A stretch of DNA of 64,000 bases, from positions 67,794,546 through 67,858,545 of the forward strand of contig OY720344.1 of assembly GCA_963082975.1 (NCBI GenBank), read 5' to 3'. The notes beneath the pieces were generated by a model. It was not told the origin of the DNA. It saw nothing but the letters and a program-made list of their open reading frames with translations, and made no database searches. This DNA is from Labia minor (taxonomy: Eukaryota; Arthropoda; Insecta; Dermaptera; Spongiphoridae). Each line of letters opens with the position of its first letter. The stretch's first letter is position 1. The position numbers were made by a program, and so were the translations under genes. Below are positions 35,101-49,299 of the stretch, piece by piece.

Positions 35101-36356
35101 AATCAATTTATTATTTTAGATTAATATTAAAAAAAATAAATAAAAAGATCTAAAGAATTAATTTTTAAAAATTGAAAATCTAAATAATACTTTTTAAATA
35201 GACAAGACAAGAGATTATTTTATAATTTTAACTTTTATATTTTATTAACTAAACTACTAGTCAATAAACTTATATAAAATAAAGTTAAATTTCGATTAAT
35301 TCTAAAACTATTTTATTTTATTTTTTTTTAATATAAACTTTTTAAACATGAAATCTGCTAAATCTTTTTCTCACTTTCTCATGGCTTTAAAGACTTTCTA
35401 AAAATTACTTCCGAGTAAAGTTAAAAGCTGCTTGGTTAGCAGATTCGTTTTTAGAAACCAAGTTAAGTCAAAGTTTTAGAAATTTTACAAGTTATATTTA
35501 TTTAATCTTATTTAATAAGTTTTATTAATAGAAAAGTTGAAAAAAAGTAAGCGAGGAAGAGGTGAAAAAAAAATCTTATCAATTCTTTTATTATTGTATT
35601 ATTATTTTCAATTTGATTTTATCAGAAAGAATATTACTAATCTATATAAGTCTTAGTAACAAGTATAAGTAAAACAAAATATATTATTAAACTTTTAGTG
35701 ATTTCTATTTATAAATTCGATCGATATTCAATTTAATATAATTAAATTAAAAGGAAGTCGTCAACGTTTTTGCGGAAACTTACTTCCTCATTCAATCGCC
35801 CATTTCCGGTGGCGTTCAATTATTGAGATAGCTTGATAGCTAAAACAACCCCTTCAAACCTCCTTTCTTCTTGTCAATTAGACTGCGGGCTCTACACATT
35901 TCGTATACATACGAGTACAAATGCAAACAAACTAGAAACATGCGTGCTCTCGAATGAACGCAATGCCATTCGATGCTGAAGAAAGGATTTATATTAGATT
36001 TCAATGTTTGCACAAATCCTGTTTGTTTAGTTTACATCTCGCTAAATTAATTATAATTTCACATTTAATTTAAGATATTCGTTTCAATTTAAGTAAATAA
36101 TCTTCATCAAATGTATTGTTATTAAGGTTTCTTTTTAAACTATTTTTTATATTATTTATAGGTATTATTAATATTTATTAAGAATATCCTATACTTCATA
36201 CATTGTATATACTATCAAAAATATTGAACTTTTTCATTTTTATAGTTATCACGGAAAATTATTCTATTATAATGATATTCAGGGTCTATGTGCCAGGTAA
36301 TTAATGCTATGTACATTCAGATTAATTTTTAGCATTTAGAAAAATAATTAAATAAA
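32951..36356. other. AT-rich DNA with GC-richer islands, no gene seen
   Basis: Includes (TA)n tracts at about 33255-33300 and 35070-35098. More complex islands lie at about 33110-33250, 33535-33710, 34180-34400, 34620-34760, 34860-35010 and 35750-35990. None has a long frame or a family match I can support. Confidence 0.5.
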
Positions 36357-36745
36357 TCTATCTATCTATCTCTGTGGCTGTACGGAATTCGAAAGTTATT
36401 AAATATATTTTTCGCCATTCTTTCATCTCCCATTCTAGCCACGTGCCCTGTCCATCGCACACAGCCTTCTCGATTTTATAATTCTAACTATATCTGGAGC
36501 TGAATAGAGATCATGCAATTCCTCGTTATGCAGTCTCCTCCATTCTCCGTGACCTCATCTTTCTTTGGCCCATAAATACTTCGCAGAATCCTATTCTCAA
36601 GTACTCTAAATCTACTCTCGTCACCTAAGGTCATAGATCATGCCTCACACCCATATAATACAACCGCCAAAATAATTGTTTGTTATATTTTAATTTTTAT
36701 CCCCTTGATAATAATTTTGACGCGATAAGCCCCTTTACTGCATGA
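36357..36745 (-). pseudogene. LINE family 1, 3' fragment with deletion
   Basis: Reading on the minus strand: the ILPVALYG-C-E-type segment, the GDESRFRV-ENRI-R block, PKKDEV, RLHNEELHDLYS, then RRL--WTGHVARMG. It then skips part of the C-terminus and ends NFRIP before a GATA-type tail. Homologous to the copies at 46759, 55610 and 61462. 5'-truncated, internally deleted and frameshifted. These are the last residues of a non-LTR retrotransposon ORF2. Confidence 0.85.
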
Positions 36746-39700
36746 AATTAAATAAATAATTATATATATTAGGAGTAGTGTATAAGAAGATAGCATTAAA
36801 ATCCAACATCCGAGTTCAAAACCAACCAAGAATAGGATATTTTATAATTATTAATAATAATAATTAAATTAATCCCGGTTTCAGGAATTATCTTGTTAAA
36901 TATATAGGAAAGTGTCTTAATATTGGATACTTTCTTTTGTAAAGGGCATTCAATTCTTTTTTTTCAATTTTGATTTTTTACTATTTGTTTAGAAAAATTA
37001 TCTCTAGATTAATATGTGTAAACATATATCAACTAATTTTCATTAAAACGGTTGAAAAAATTAATTTAGGAAAAATGTTATGTTTATCTTATTAAAGCTT
37101 TGGTGGTTGTTTTTATTTATAATGGAATTTTGTAAATTAAACCACATATTGATATTTGTTATTGTAAATTTATTAAAAAAATACAAACATATACACAACG
37201 TTCGATTGCTACTTCTGCAATCGTTATCAAGCGACTGCACTGTTCGAGTGTCCAGTGACATATTTATCTGTTTAGACGGCAGGTTACCCAATATACTAAG
37301 AAGATACTAAATTTTCCTGCCTGTCTTATATTAGGTCAATTTTGAAAATATTTTCTGTAAAATAAGGTATTTGGAAATATACAAATTTTGTTCAATCAAA
37401 ATTGTTTAAGTTCTTAACTAGATTGTATTGTAGATTGTCTTGAAAAGTGTATAGATATACATTTGTTTATCAGTTGGCACCAATTAATACTTATTAGGAA
37501 TTCTAAGAAAAGGTGGTTTGAAGATCATTCGCTATAGTTCATTCTTGGGAATCATTTAATAGGGAATTCGTGTGGAAGTAAGGGTACATAGAGGTTGTGG
37601 AGGACTATCTCATATTAGAACTACAGTATATCTCATAATAGGGAACTTTCCCCTATAAACTTGTAAACTCAAAACTTCAGAATCAACCAGCAACCTGTCA
37701 TTCAGATTCTTGGAGATACGAACTATTGCCAGATCAGGAGAAACAAAGTAGAACAACTTCTAAGATCTATACCTACGTAGAGATCTTTTGAAAGAAATGC
37801 TTGAGTGATGAATAGTTTTACCAAAGAGAAAAGTAAGAAGCTCAGTACGAAATGCTTACATGTTCTTAGGTGCAGATCCTCGAGTAAGAATTGATCCTTA
37901 TGGTTTATTTTACATAATAATAATTATATATATTTATATATAAACCTCAATTACTTAATTTTATAATTACATAATAATAATTATATATATTTATATATAT
38001 ACTTCAATTCCTTAATTTTATAATAATATAATAAATAATTGAATTATAATGATATTTATTAGATATGTTCCCTAAAAATAATATTACCAAGTAAATTTAC
38101 AACCAACTATAATGTATGATGGAAGATAAAATAAGTACGGAGGAAATTATTGATAGTGGCTAGATTCCACGTGCTTTGTGCTGGTCTTCAAACCGCTAGG
38201 CAACCGAGTGCTTAAGTCATGTTGCGTGCTCCGAACTAAATAAACTAATGAGGCTTGACTGGGATTGCAACCCTTATCGTAAACAAGTCCGCAACTAATC
38301 TTAATTGCTTCCTATCTCGGTTCCTCTCTTTTCTTACAAGTTGGATATACCACAATCGAAACAAATGATTGATTGATTTATTATAGAAATTTGTTTGTTA
38401 CAATAATAATATTTCTGTACTATTCTATTAATATTTTTTTCATTGAAATTAATTATTTGTATTTTTAAATTTTTTAAAATCAAACTTTAATAAGCAATTA
38501 TAATTATCATATTTTCAATAAAAATAAATTACATTTCATTTCATAGTTTAAATAAATTTATCATTGATTAATAAAATTAAATTAGACTTTTCTAAATTAT
38601 TCATTAGTCATTTAATAGTTCGTTTTAGCCCGTTTTTTAATTTATTAATATATACAATATAATTCTTAAAACTAGATAAATTTCATTTGACATCAAATGC
38701 ATTGGAAGTATAGCAAATTATCATTCTGTTCAAATCGAACTTAACAATTCAAAATGCAATTCTGAAATATTTAAATGTCAAAACATCACATTATTAATTT
38801 TAGAGTATTTTAAATTTTTATTTACTTTTATTTAAACTGGTAAGAAAAATTAATATATAAAAATCAATTCCTTGAAACACCCAATCAAAATGAAATTAGA
38901 AAGATTATTCAATTTTATTGTCTAGATGTTAATTAAATTTTCTAATTGTTCTCATGCTAATCTTAAAAAGAGTAATTTAAGAGCATTCAGGGTTGGAGGG
39001 AGATAATTATTATATTAATATTGTATTAAAGATATAATATAATAAATTTGGAGTAATGAAAATATAGAGGATAGTTAGGTTTTTTGTTCTTTAACATTTT
39101 AAAAAATATAAGAGATATTTTTAATTTAATTTTTAACTATAATGTGTATAAATCTTAAAAAGATTTTTATTCAAATTAATAAATATTACAATCGAGATAA
39201 CTTGTAATTGTTAATATTGTTAATATTACTCAAAAATTCATATTTCTAATTTTACAATTGTTAGCAGAGTTGTATGTTTTTATGAAATGAATGAATTGAA
39301 ATGTTGAATCATGACATAAAATTTATTGAATTTTTGATTTTTTCTAATTTGTTTTTATTGTTTTTTTCCCATGGGCATCTTTTAAATATATTCTTATATT
39401 TTTGATAAATATTGTAGTAACAGTTGGATATCAGTTTTACAAATTTATATATACATATTTTCCAATAAACTTATATATTTATTTCAATTTGTTATTAATA
39501 TTTTCATTCAAAATATAAGAAAGAAATAGCTAATTTATTTACAGTCAATTTTAGATATTATATTACATAAAATTTATCATAATAAAATTATAATTTATTA
39601 ATTATAAATTATTATTTTTTTATTTTTTAAATTGCAATAAAATGTATATTCTTGTAAAGGTGCCAAATTTTGTTTTTCCGGGAGCGCTCAATACCCTAGA

Positions 39701-41415
39701 ACCGGCCCTGGCCTGAGTTTAAAATTTTTTAATAGCATTTAATCTTATTTTATATCATTAATAATTTAATCATTTATATTTGTCTATATTTACATTATTT
39801 ATTTTATAAGTGGTTTTCTATCAATTTACATATATATGTAGATAATTATTTAAGATAAATTATGTATCTTTTTACAAAAATATATTTTGCATCTATCGTA
39901 AATTCGTTAATATCAACTAACTAATAGAGATGTATATTTTAGGTAGAAGTAAATTTTTCACTTCTATTGAATTCTCTGTTCACATACACTCACAGAGAAC
40001 ACTTCCTAAAATAGATTTTTCTTTTTTATTTCAGAAACTCTTAAAATGTGTATATCTTTTTTTATTTCTTTTTTGTATATTCATATTTGTTTAGTTTTTG
40101 TGAAAATATAATATTAAATTTTTATTTATAAATACCCTCATTAGAATTTTAAATAAGGATTCAATAAAATTTGGTCGTTTAAAAAAATTATAAGAAATTT
40201 CGTCTTTAAAATAAAATTTCATTATTAATTCCATCAAATTAAATTTAGACTTCTTTTGACCCTATTAAACCCTCATACCTTAAGTATAAATTTAATTATA
40301 AAAAAATAGTAAATAAATAAATAAAAAATTCAATAAACATAGTTCAAAACAGATGGTCAAGAACATTGCTGATAAGTCAATTCTCACCCTTAGTTCTGTT
40401 CAACTAAAAAGAAAGTCCTCTCTATTAGTCAAAACTCATGAAGCGTAACGAGAATATAGAAGAAAAAGGAACAGGATATAAGAGGATGGAGAGGTGAATC
40501 GGTAAATCGAGCAGATGACAATAAATTATTTAACAATCAAGTGGAAATTTTTGCGGTCTATTAAGTTACACATCAGCGAACAAACAGTAAAAATGTCGTT
40601 CATTCGTTCAGAGACACTTATTTGAAAACGACACATGAATCCAACCCCACATCTCTACTCCGCATCTCTCTAACACTCAGCCTATCCACCTCTCCCATTC
40701 TCTCCCAATACCTCAACACTTCATAAAGAGAGCCCTTGGTGAATCAACACACTCATTTTTATCCTTTATAAAGTTGTTATTTGAAAAGCAATTGACAAAC
40801 AACTCTCTTTAGGAATAATATTATATATAAAGAGAGAAAATCGTTATCACAAAAAACACACCCAAAAATAAATAAAAAAAAACACCTAATACTCAATAAT
40901 TTATTAAAGAATTAATTTATATTTAAATAATCATCTCTGTTCTTTAAAATAATTAAGTATTTATAATATCAAGATTTAAAAATAAAAATCCATTAGTGAA
41001 ATTTAAGTATTTTACCTCTTAATTTACTAAAAAATTAACATATTATATATATATGACTTTTAACAGCAGAAGATAAATAAATAATATTTTAAAAGTGAGT
41101 AAAAGTATTTAATTATCTACACCAATCCAATATAAAGAATTTCCTTCTTATTATTTATTAATTAAGAAAAAATTAATGTTTATTAAATTTTTATTCATTG
41201 AATTTAATATCTATAATTAAGTAGTACCAATAAAATATAATATTCTATAAAATAAATATTTGATTTTACAAATTAGTTTTTCCTCAAAAGTAAATTATGC
41301 TTATATTTAACCAAAGAAATGCTTACCTTTTTGAAATTTTAATTAATATTCATTGTTTTTATTACTTTGATTTTTGAATAAAAATTAATTAAATAAATTT
41401 GTATAATGGATTTTT
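36746..41415. other. AT-rich DNA with islands, no gene seen
   Basis: A 57-bp unit is tandemly duplicated at 37911-38025. Islands of more complex sequence at about 37190-37300, 37460-37910, 38150-38350 and 40360-40800. A short stretch at about 39655-39712 ends CTAGAACCGGCCCTG, which resembles a hAT-type end fragment. No coding frame I can support. Confidence 0.5.
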
Positions 41416-41423
41416 TTCTAAAT

Positions 41424-41598
41424 CAGTGTTTCTCAAACCTTTTTATTTCAAGTTCTACCAGACTTTAAAACTTAAAATATTCCTTCATATTACATATGAA
41501 TAATTTTAATATTAACAATTTTTATTTGTTCACTAAGTAGCCTAAATGATGAACTTTTGATCGCTCATCAATTTTTTCTATTGCGTTCGGAACCACTG
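41424..41598 (+). mobile_element. hAT MITE with exact 8-bp target duplication
   Basis: Termini CAGTGTTTCTCAAACC and the inverted CAGTGGTTCCGAACGC enclose 175 bp. TTCTAAAT is duplicated exactly at 41416-41423 and 41599-41606. No coding frame. Confidence 0.9.
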
Positions 41599-41639
41599 TT
41601 CTAAATAAACTAAATGATACATATATATATATTATATAT

Positions 41640-42540
41640 CTTCTTAATCTTATTGCGCCGTCTCCCTGCGAAGGTTGGCGATTCAAATAGCAATCATTGC
41701 ATTTGAAACACCAGTTAAGGTGCATCTGAACTTAGATCTTTTAGCCAGGAATTTTGGCGTCTACCGATAGACCTTTTGAACCGTCGGAGTCTAAAATCAA
41801 CAACTACTAGGTAGTGATCAGAGTTAATGTCTGCTCCAGGGTATGTCTTAACTGATTTCATGTACTTCTTTAAATTTTGATATAATACAAAATCTATTTG
41901 ATTTCTTATAAACTTTTTTTTATCCCCTGGCGAGATCCGCGTGTATAATCTTCTTGGGTGATGTTTGAAGAAAGTAATAGTTAGTAATTAACAGAACTGA
42001 ACCAAACTGTCTCCTCTGATGTTTCTTTCTCCGAGACCTTATCTACCGACAATGTTCCCTCAGCTTCGGAACCTACATTGGAGTTAACATCACCCATAAT
42101 AAATGTTAGTTCTCCTCTTTTCGTAGATCATAAAAGTTCTTCTATTCTTGTGTAGTGGGATTCGGTTTCTTCGTCAGACATGTCTTTTGTAGGAGCATAA
42201 ACTTGAATTATTGATGTTCATTCTGCTCATTTCGGCCTGGACTTTCGAAAGCTTTCCCGCCATGAACAAACTTCGTACATTCTAAGTGGTTAATTCGATA
42301 GTTTGGTTATATACTATTACTTTTTCTCTGTTGTTTCCATATTTTCCAATAGTAGACGACAGGGAAATTCTTAACACCCTCTAATCATCTAATAAGTGCC
42401 CGGACTGAGGGCCATGGTTATTGTATTTTCGTCTTCCATTATGGATTTTATGGAATAAATAATACAGTTCCGTTTTCTTTCTGAACCGCAGATCGAAAAC
42501 TGTAGAAGCTGTTACAGCTGCGCTTTTCTTTGCTCAATAC
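41640..42540 (-). pseudogene. LINE family 2: AP-endonuclease domain joined to 3' end
   Basis: Minus strand. The endonuclease part reads VYAPTKDMSDEE, then FIMGDVNSNVG, YTRISPGDKKKF, RNQIDFVLYQ and PGADINSDHYLVVVDFRLR. These are the conserved motifs of apurinic-type endonucleases of RTE/Jockey-like LINEs, including the GDxN and SDH catalytic segments. After about 41750 the sequence jumps to the element's 3' end (shared with 47395-47460), so the whole reverse transcriptase is deleted. Stops are present. Confidence 0.85.
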
Positions 42541-43168
42541 ATCTACTTAAAACTTAAATGGTCTTTAGTAAATTGAATCTTTCAAATTATACTACTATTT
42601 TAATAGAAACAAAATCTAGTCATTTATTACATTTAATATATGATTCAATTTATTTATTTAAATTAATAATAATATAACATTATAAGTTAATAAAATCTTT
42701 AGAAACGAACTAAAAATTATAAATGTTGATTTAATTATTTATTTATTAAAAACACTGCAATTTTTATAAAATTTGAATATTCAAATGGATGAATTTTCAT
42801 TTATAAAAATAATGAAAAAAATAAAATAAAATACACATAAATCTGAAAAAAAATATTTTTAAATATTATAAATTCTTTACATTTTTTCTTTTTGTGGAAT
42901 TTTTAATATTCCAAATTATTATTAAAGAAAATGTAGATATATATATATATATTTTAATTATAACCCTCAATAATAAACTATTTAATCTCCGAAGTATGTG
43001 TTGTTGAAAATATTGCATATGGACAATACAAAAAAAAATTATGTAAATAATAACCAAAAATCTTAATTACTTTTTAGATATTTATTCTTACTCTTGTTTG
43101 TTTTAAGTATAAAAGAGAAAAGATAAAAAACGACTAAATAAAAAAAAAAAAATATTTATTTTATAATT
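42541..43168. other. AT-rich DNA, no gene seen
   Basis: A/T-rich spacer with poly-A runs and a short (TA)n; nothing recognised. Confidence 0.6.
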
Positions 43169-43742
43169 ACTTTCCCGCATACTTCGTATATGGGAAGTAT
43201 TGGAATCGTCAAAAATTTCGACTTCGAGATTTCGATAGATCTTGACGTTTTAGACCTCCTTTTTCGAATTATTTCTGTGTGTATATGTATGTATGTAATG
43301 TCTGTGAGCAAATTTACTCAAAAACTAATCAAGCTAGGACTTCGAAATTTGGTACACCGATATTATTCACAGTTTGTAGATTTCTATCAAAATTTCGTCA
43401 AAATCGGTTAACCGGAAGTGGTACTTTACCTACACTGGTTGCGTTTACCTTTCAAGTAAAGTACCAGTTTGCTTCGAGATATTTGCTTCATATTTTGTAT
43501 ATAGATTTAAAAATATGAAAAAAATTCAGATACCAAATTTCATCATGATCTGACTACCGGAAGTGACATTTTACCTATACAAGTAGCGTTAGGTGTAAAT
43601 TATAAATATATATAATAGTGTTAAACCATTTTACTTTATAATTTAAATTAATTAGTTTGTTTATTTTTTTGTTGTTAAAACATAATAATAATAACCTAAT
43701 TACCTATTTATATGCGGGAAAGTCTAGGGTAGGACACTCCCG
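43169..43742. mobile_element. Repeat family B, internally deleted copy
   Basis: Termini ACTTTCCCGCATA (43169-43181) and its complement ending 43723, followed by an outer arm GACACTCCCG. Interior matches 32506-32950 in inverse orientation, including two CCGGAAGTG motifs (43412, 43557), but lacks the part found at 31992-32502. It is thus a deletion derivative of the 1.14-kb copy. Short frames are the product of the repeat, not genes. Confidence 0.8.
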
Positions 43743-45557
43743 AATTTTTATAATTGTATTATACAAAATATTTATAGATAGAAAAAAATATTTCAAATCT
43801 GACATATTTATCATTATATACATATATATATATATATATATAATTTTATTGAAACTAAATTAATTAATAATATTTTATAAAAATTTTATTTAGATGTCAT
43901 CAGCACACAATAGAGATAGATATACTTTTTATTTAAGAAAAAAATATTTAATTTTTTTTATAATATTTATTTAGTATTATTTTTACTTTTTAAGAAATTT
44001 TTCGTTGCTTTAAAAAGTTTAAAATGTACTATATTTATTCAATCCTGCTTATTCATTTTTGTTTATTTAATATAAAAATTTATTGTAATTTGAAATTATA
44101 TTAAAATGAATTCAAAATAATGTTATTTCAACGATTATTGTTTACATTGATATTCAATTGCTGCCTATTTTCTAATACTAGTTTTGTATTCCAGTCGGTT
44201 TCTAAATTGTCGAATAAAATTTCAATTATATCAAGAGAAGCTTTTAAGTTATTTAAAATTGATATTGAACAATTGGCCATATATTATAATTTATGAGAAT
44301 AATGTTTCCAAATAGAATGGTTTCTAATTCATATTTAGTAAAAAGTGAATAGCCAATTGATTTTTTTTTTAAATTAATAATTGATAAAAACTGCCATAAT
44401 AATAAATAATAATCAAGGTTATGAAAATATTCCACATGTAAATTGATAAAAAAAATTCTAATAAAAATTGTTAAATGTTTGATAAAAATTTTTTCAATCA
44501 AGTGATAAATTTAGATATTTTATGACTTAAATTATATTTGAATATACAATATACTTATATACATTAAAAAAATCAATCTATTTCATGGAGGACAAAATTT
44601 TTATCTTAATTTACTATAAATTAAAATATATTAAATACAATACATATCATTTATTATTACTAAATATTATTATATTGAAATTATATGTTGGGGAATTTTT
44701 AATTTTTTTTTTATAAGTAAGTAAAATTCCCTTCTATTCCTTTATAATCAGAGAAGTAGTTATTTGTGTTTTTTTCTAAAATTTTATTTATTACAATGAA
44801 GTTATTCAAAATTAAAACTTAATATAATACGCAAACTCTATAATTTTTTTTTAATTGGTAATATAAATTACATTTATATTCTTAAAAAAATAATTTTCTA
44901 GTTGTAGAGCCATTTCAAATGCAAATGCTATATCTGCGTCATTTAAATAAAAAACTTTTAGTTCCTTCTCGATTAAGGTTTTTTTTCTTTTGGATGAAAT
45001 CCAAACTGTGAAATAATGTTTATTTAATAGGGATGCCATCAAATTGATTTTTTTCCTTAATGAGACTTTCTATTTTTATAGAACTTTAATAATATCAGGT
45101 ACTATAATGTATAATAAAAAATTATAAGCGTTTTATATATTAAATTTTCATAATTTTTTACTTATCTAGGCTTCAGGAGTGAGTTAGTGGGGAAACTAAA
45201 TCCTATCAAAACCCAATTCACATCTCACCACCCATTTATATTTTAAATTTCATTCCTTTAATGATTCTGAAAATTATATAATTAATTGTTTTTTCGTTAA
45301 AAAGAGAAATGGTTTCTGTTTTTTTTTACATTTTATTATAATATACCTAAAGCGAAATATTTTTATATTTAAAAAAGGTACCCCTCTTATGCATTTGAAT
45401 AGATACAATTTTATCTTTTATCTCTTTTTCCCCATTCATTCGAAACCATGTTGAGACTACTTCAGTCGTTTACTGTTTCCTCTTCTTATGACATTTACTT
45501 TGTTCCTAGATCCCTTTCATGAATCTTTTGTTATATCTACCTACATATATATGAAAG

Positions 45558-45603
<46 letters not shown>

Positions 45604-45718
45604 TAAATGTGTTTCTCTTGAGAGGCTCAACAGATGGAGGATCCAATGTTTCTATTATTCCTATACATCCATATTTATATATATAATAAAGCAAATAATT
45701 TTATACATTCTAAAATGG

Positions 45719-45769
<51 letters not shown>

Positions 45770-46758
45770 GTTTAATATTATTATGAATTGTTACTAAAAA
45801 TATTTTTTTAATTAATATTGATATCATAAGAAATAATTAACTTCTGACTTTTGTACATTCTATGAAAGGTCAACGCCTATCAGGTTGCTATCTAAGTTGG
45901 GTAAAGATGTATAATCAGTACAACGGATCTTTTCAACCTATTTGAACTGGGAAGCTTTTTTTAAGTACAAATTTTGATCATGTAAGCTTGGTGGACCTCG
46001 TTTCCATAGACCCCAGTTTGAGAGAAATTTCCTTTCTGAACTTTGGTCTCCTCCCTATACTGCGTGGTATTTTGGGATAATATATATATATGTATGTAAT
46101 TTTAAAATTTGTTTACATTCATAATTTTCTTTTTATGATAACTAGTTTGTCGAAATCTCAATGATCATACATTATGTGAACTTATTTAATATTACCATAT
46201 ATTACAATATATTTCTATTAGAATTTTAGTATACAATATATTTTGAATTTATTCACTTTAGAGTAAAACTAAGACCCATTTCAACTATTTATATTTATAC
46301 AGTATGTAATTTAGAGAAGGGTTTTCTTACAAGCAACCATAACAGCATTTACATTTATTTCATAAACATATACATTTTGTTCTTTTACACTTTCCTCCTC
46401 TATTTTGCATAACATATTCATGGTTGTAATAATTTTGTCTATTCCATTTTACTTGAATATTATCTCGATTCTGTTCGTTCTTACTATTTTCATCTGCGAA
46501 TAAATCATATTTTTATGGGCGATTCTAGCTTTATATTCTTGATTATCATTTATTTATTTACAAGAAAAAATACTATACTAACATATTTATTTTAATTACA
46601 TTCTTAAAATGTTGACAATAAAAATAATAAAATAAATGAATTTATTCTTTTTTGATTTATTTAATTGAGTATTAATTTAAAAAATAAATAAAAAATAAAA
46701 TAAATAAATAAAATTTTTAATATATTAAGATATTTTAGTTATACCAGACTATAGGGTA
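43743..46758. other. AT-rich DNA, no gene seen
   Basis: Extended A/T sequence with large (TA)n tracts at about 45565-45602 and 45722-45767. One more complex island at about 45860-46080 has no recognised content. Confidence 0.55.
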
Positions 46759-46975
46759 GATATGTATCTATCTATCTCTGTGACTCTACGGAACTAGAAA
46801 GTTCTTGGCCGCAGCAACCACACCCCTCCCAAGTATTCCTATTCTGAGCCACACAACCCTCCAGTCCCTAACCTCTCCCATCTCTCTCATATTCCCTCCC
46901 TCATTATCCACCCACCCCGTCCTTGGTCTTCCATGTGGTCATTTCCCACTTGGTCTCCCCACATGCGGATGATAT
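46759..46975 (-). pseudogene. LINE family 1, short 3' end
   Basis: Only the C-terminal segment (from the GRPR-RW region, then EMGEV-DW, W..VVAA..) plus a GATA-type tail is present on the minus strand. Same family as 36357, 55610 and 61462. Confidence 0.8.
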
Positions 46976-47249
46976 AAAGAAATTTGCTAAATTAGAGAAT
47001 TAAAAACCTATTGTCATAAAACATCAAGTGAACCAGCCGACTGATACAATAGAAGGATCTTTCAAATAAATAGTTAAAAGTTCTTTAATTCATAAAATGC
47101 AGCTCATGTGATCTCCAGATGTACAGAGACCCATCCAAAGTGGGGAAGGGGTGGACAATGCTCCAAGGTAGAATGGAAGGGATGAAGAGTTTTCTTTATT
47201 GATGTAACAACAATTTTTGGATCAGTCTTGATTAGAATTGGAGAAGGAG
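46976..47249. other. Spacer, no gene seen
   Basis: Moderately AT-rich; nothing recognised. Confidence 0.5.
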
Positions 47250-47930
47250 GCACTAATATCCCGGCCACCCCCCTGAGGAGTGCCGCCGTCCAAGAGATGT
47301 TCCAAAGAAATCTGCAAGAAGACTCTCAAAGCTCACGTCTTTAATAATTCTCCATCCATTCCTATCAATCATACAGCTAAGTGGTCGACCCTTCTTCTTA
47401 TTATTATTACGCCGTCTCGACCGGTTGGCGATCCACATGGCAATCATAGTCCCCGACACAGATGCTCGGAAAACATTGATAGAGAAGCATCCCAACCATC
47501 TTCACAGGTCTTTCAGCCATGAGTTTTGGGGTCATCCAACTGATCTTTTTCCCTGGATTTTACCCTCGACGATCAATCTCAACATCTCATATCGTTTTCC
47601 TCTCATGAAGTGTCCCAAGTAGCAGATCTTTCTTTCCTTGACGGTAAGGAGTAGTTCTTTTTGCTTATTCATGCGTGATAGAACTTCTCAATTGGTCAAG
47701 CTATGCACCCAGAGTATTCGATTCGGTATAAGTAGAGCTCGTTGATTTAAGCCAAGCAGATGGAATTTTCCCTGTATTATATATTCGGTTGAAGAGTGTT
47801 ACAAGAAGATCAAGACCGTCGGCTTCTTTTTCTGCCTTTAGTTTTAGAACTTCTGCGTATATTTTGTCGGGGCCAGGGGCCCTTCCGTTTTTTTATAGTT
47901 TTATTGCATGCAGTTGTTTTTTTCTCGACC
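47250..47930 (-). pseudogene. LINE family 2: reverse transcriptase fragments
   Basis: Minus strand from about 47900: APGPDKIYAEVLKL, then EADGLDLLVTLFNRIYNTGKIPSAW, the start of the LINE reverse transcriptase. After a deletion the C-terminal part follows: ERKICYLGHFMRGKRYEMLR, IVEGKIQGKRSVG and SVSGTMIAMWIAN. The 3' end at about 47395 has an AATAATAAT tail. A further 150 bp (47250-47395) looks like related RT or adjacent sequence. Stops and frameshifts occur; the YxDD core is lost. Confidence 0.85.
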
Positions 47931-48784
47931 CTTGCTTATTAATATATATAATTTCAATTGCTTAATAAATAAAATTTCATTTAATTTATCAGATTTCTAA
48001 CTGTACCTTAAATTAACAAACAACTCTTTATAATTACTTTGTTATCAATTATTATAATATCAATTCTTTAGTATTAAATATTTTATTTTATTATAATTTT
48101 ATATCTGTGTGTGCATTTTATTCTGAACGAATTCAATTTTACCCTTTCCCTCATCAATCTTCGCGGATTCATTCCCCAATTATTCTTCAAAATTTAACCA
48201 GAGTCCTACCAAATTAATTTAATCTTATTATCAACCCATTTTTTTTTATTTTCAATTAATTATTTAATTTTATATCAAAACATCACATTTTTTTTTATTA
48301 AATCAATTTAAATTAGAATAATTGTTGTTTTATAAATGAAATAATAAAAAATTAATTCATTCATACATTTATAAGTATTTTTCCAAACAAATCAACTTCA
48401 TAAAATTAATAACATGACTTGAGGGATAAGGAAATAAATAAAAAAGCCCCGGGAAATCAATATTCAGAATTGAATTAGAATTAATGCTCCTGGATGGTAA
48501 GGTGCCCAGATCGTTTCTCTTATATCAATTAATCAAAACCATTTAACAAATATCATATCTTATAAAAATAAATAAATATATAAATTAAAAAAGAAGAAAA
48601 CTTGTACCTAAAAATTATTAAGAATTGAATATTCAAAGAACAATTATTATAGATTTATATATATTATATTTATTTAATTACACAATATAATTTATATAAT
48701 GATATATTTCGGTAGAAATCCTTTATTTTAATAAATTTAATAAATTAATATTAAAACCTTGTTTTGGAATATCTAAATAAACTC

Positions 48785-48833
<49 letters not shown>

Positions 48834-49295
48834 AGGAAACAAATACATAAGCAAAACAACTGTCAGATTGTGTTAGAAAAAAATCGTGACGTCACTGGAA
48901 GAAAATAGCATGGTTATTAATTGTGTAGCGTGTGGTTGTGAAAGCTAATATTTTCCTGGTAAAAATTTGGGTTTTTTTCGAATTTCAAAATATTTCCACT
49001 TGACTGTTATTTAATTAGGTCAAAAAAAAATTTTAAACAAGCCTCTCCTTATCTTAGCAACGTTTTATTACCAACTATTGACTATTCCAAATACCATATA
49101 TAAATATAAATAGGACTTTCTTCTATAAAATACAATATATACATTTCTAAAAATAAATTATTATTTTTATTTATGTTTTATCCGATATTGAATTATTATA
49201 AAAATATGATATCTGAACAATATTTAAAGTCATAGGAAAAAAATTCTAAAAAAAGTTTTTATCGTCTCTCTCCTCATAATCATAGGTTTTTTTTT
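47931..49295. other. AT-rich DNA, no gene seen
   Basis: A/T spacer with (TA)n at about 48790-48820 passing into (GA)n at 48820-48833, and an isolated TGACGTCA at 48887-48894. A patch at about 48420-48540 is more complex but unrecognised. Confidence 0.55.
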
Positions 49296-49299
49296 TGTA

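Noticed and set aside
45488-45775. 95-codon frame
   Set aside because: Translation of (TA)n microsatellite (repeating Tyr-Ile).
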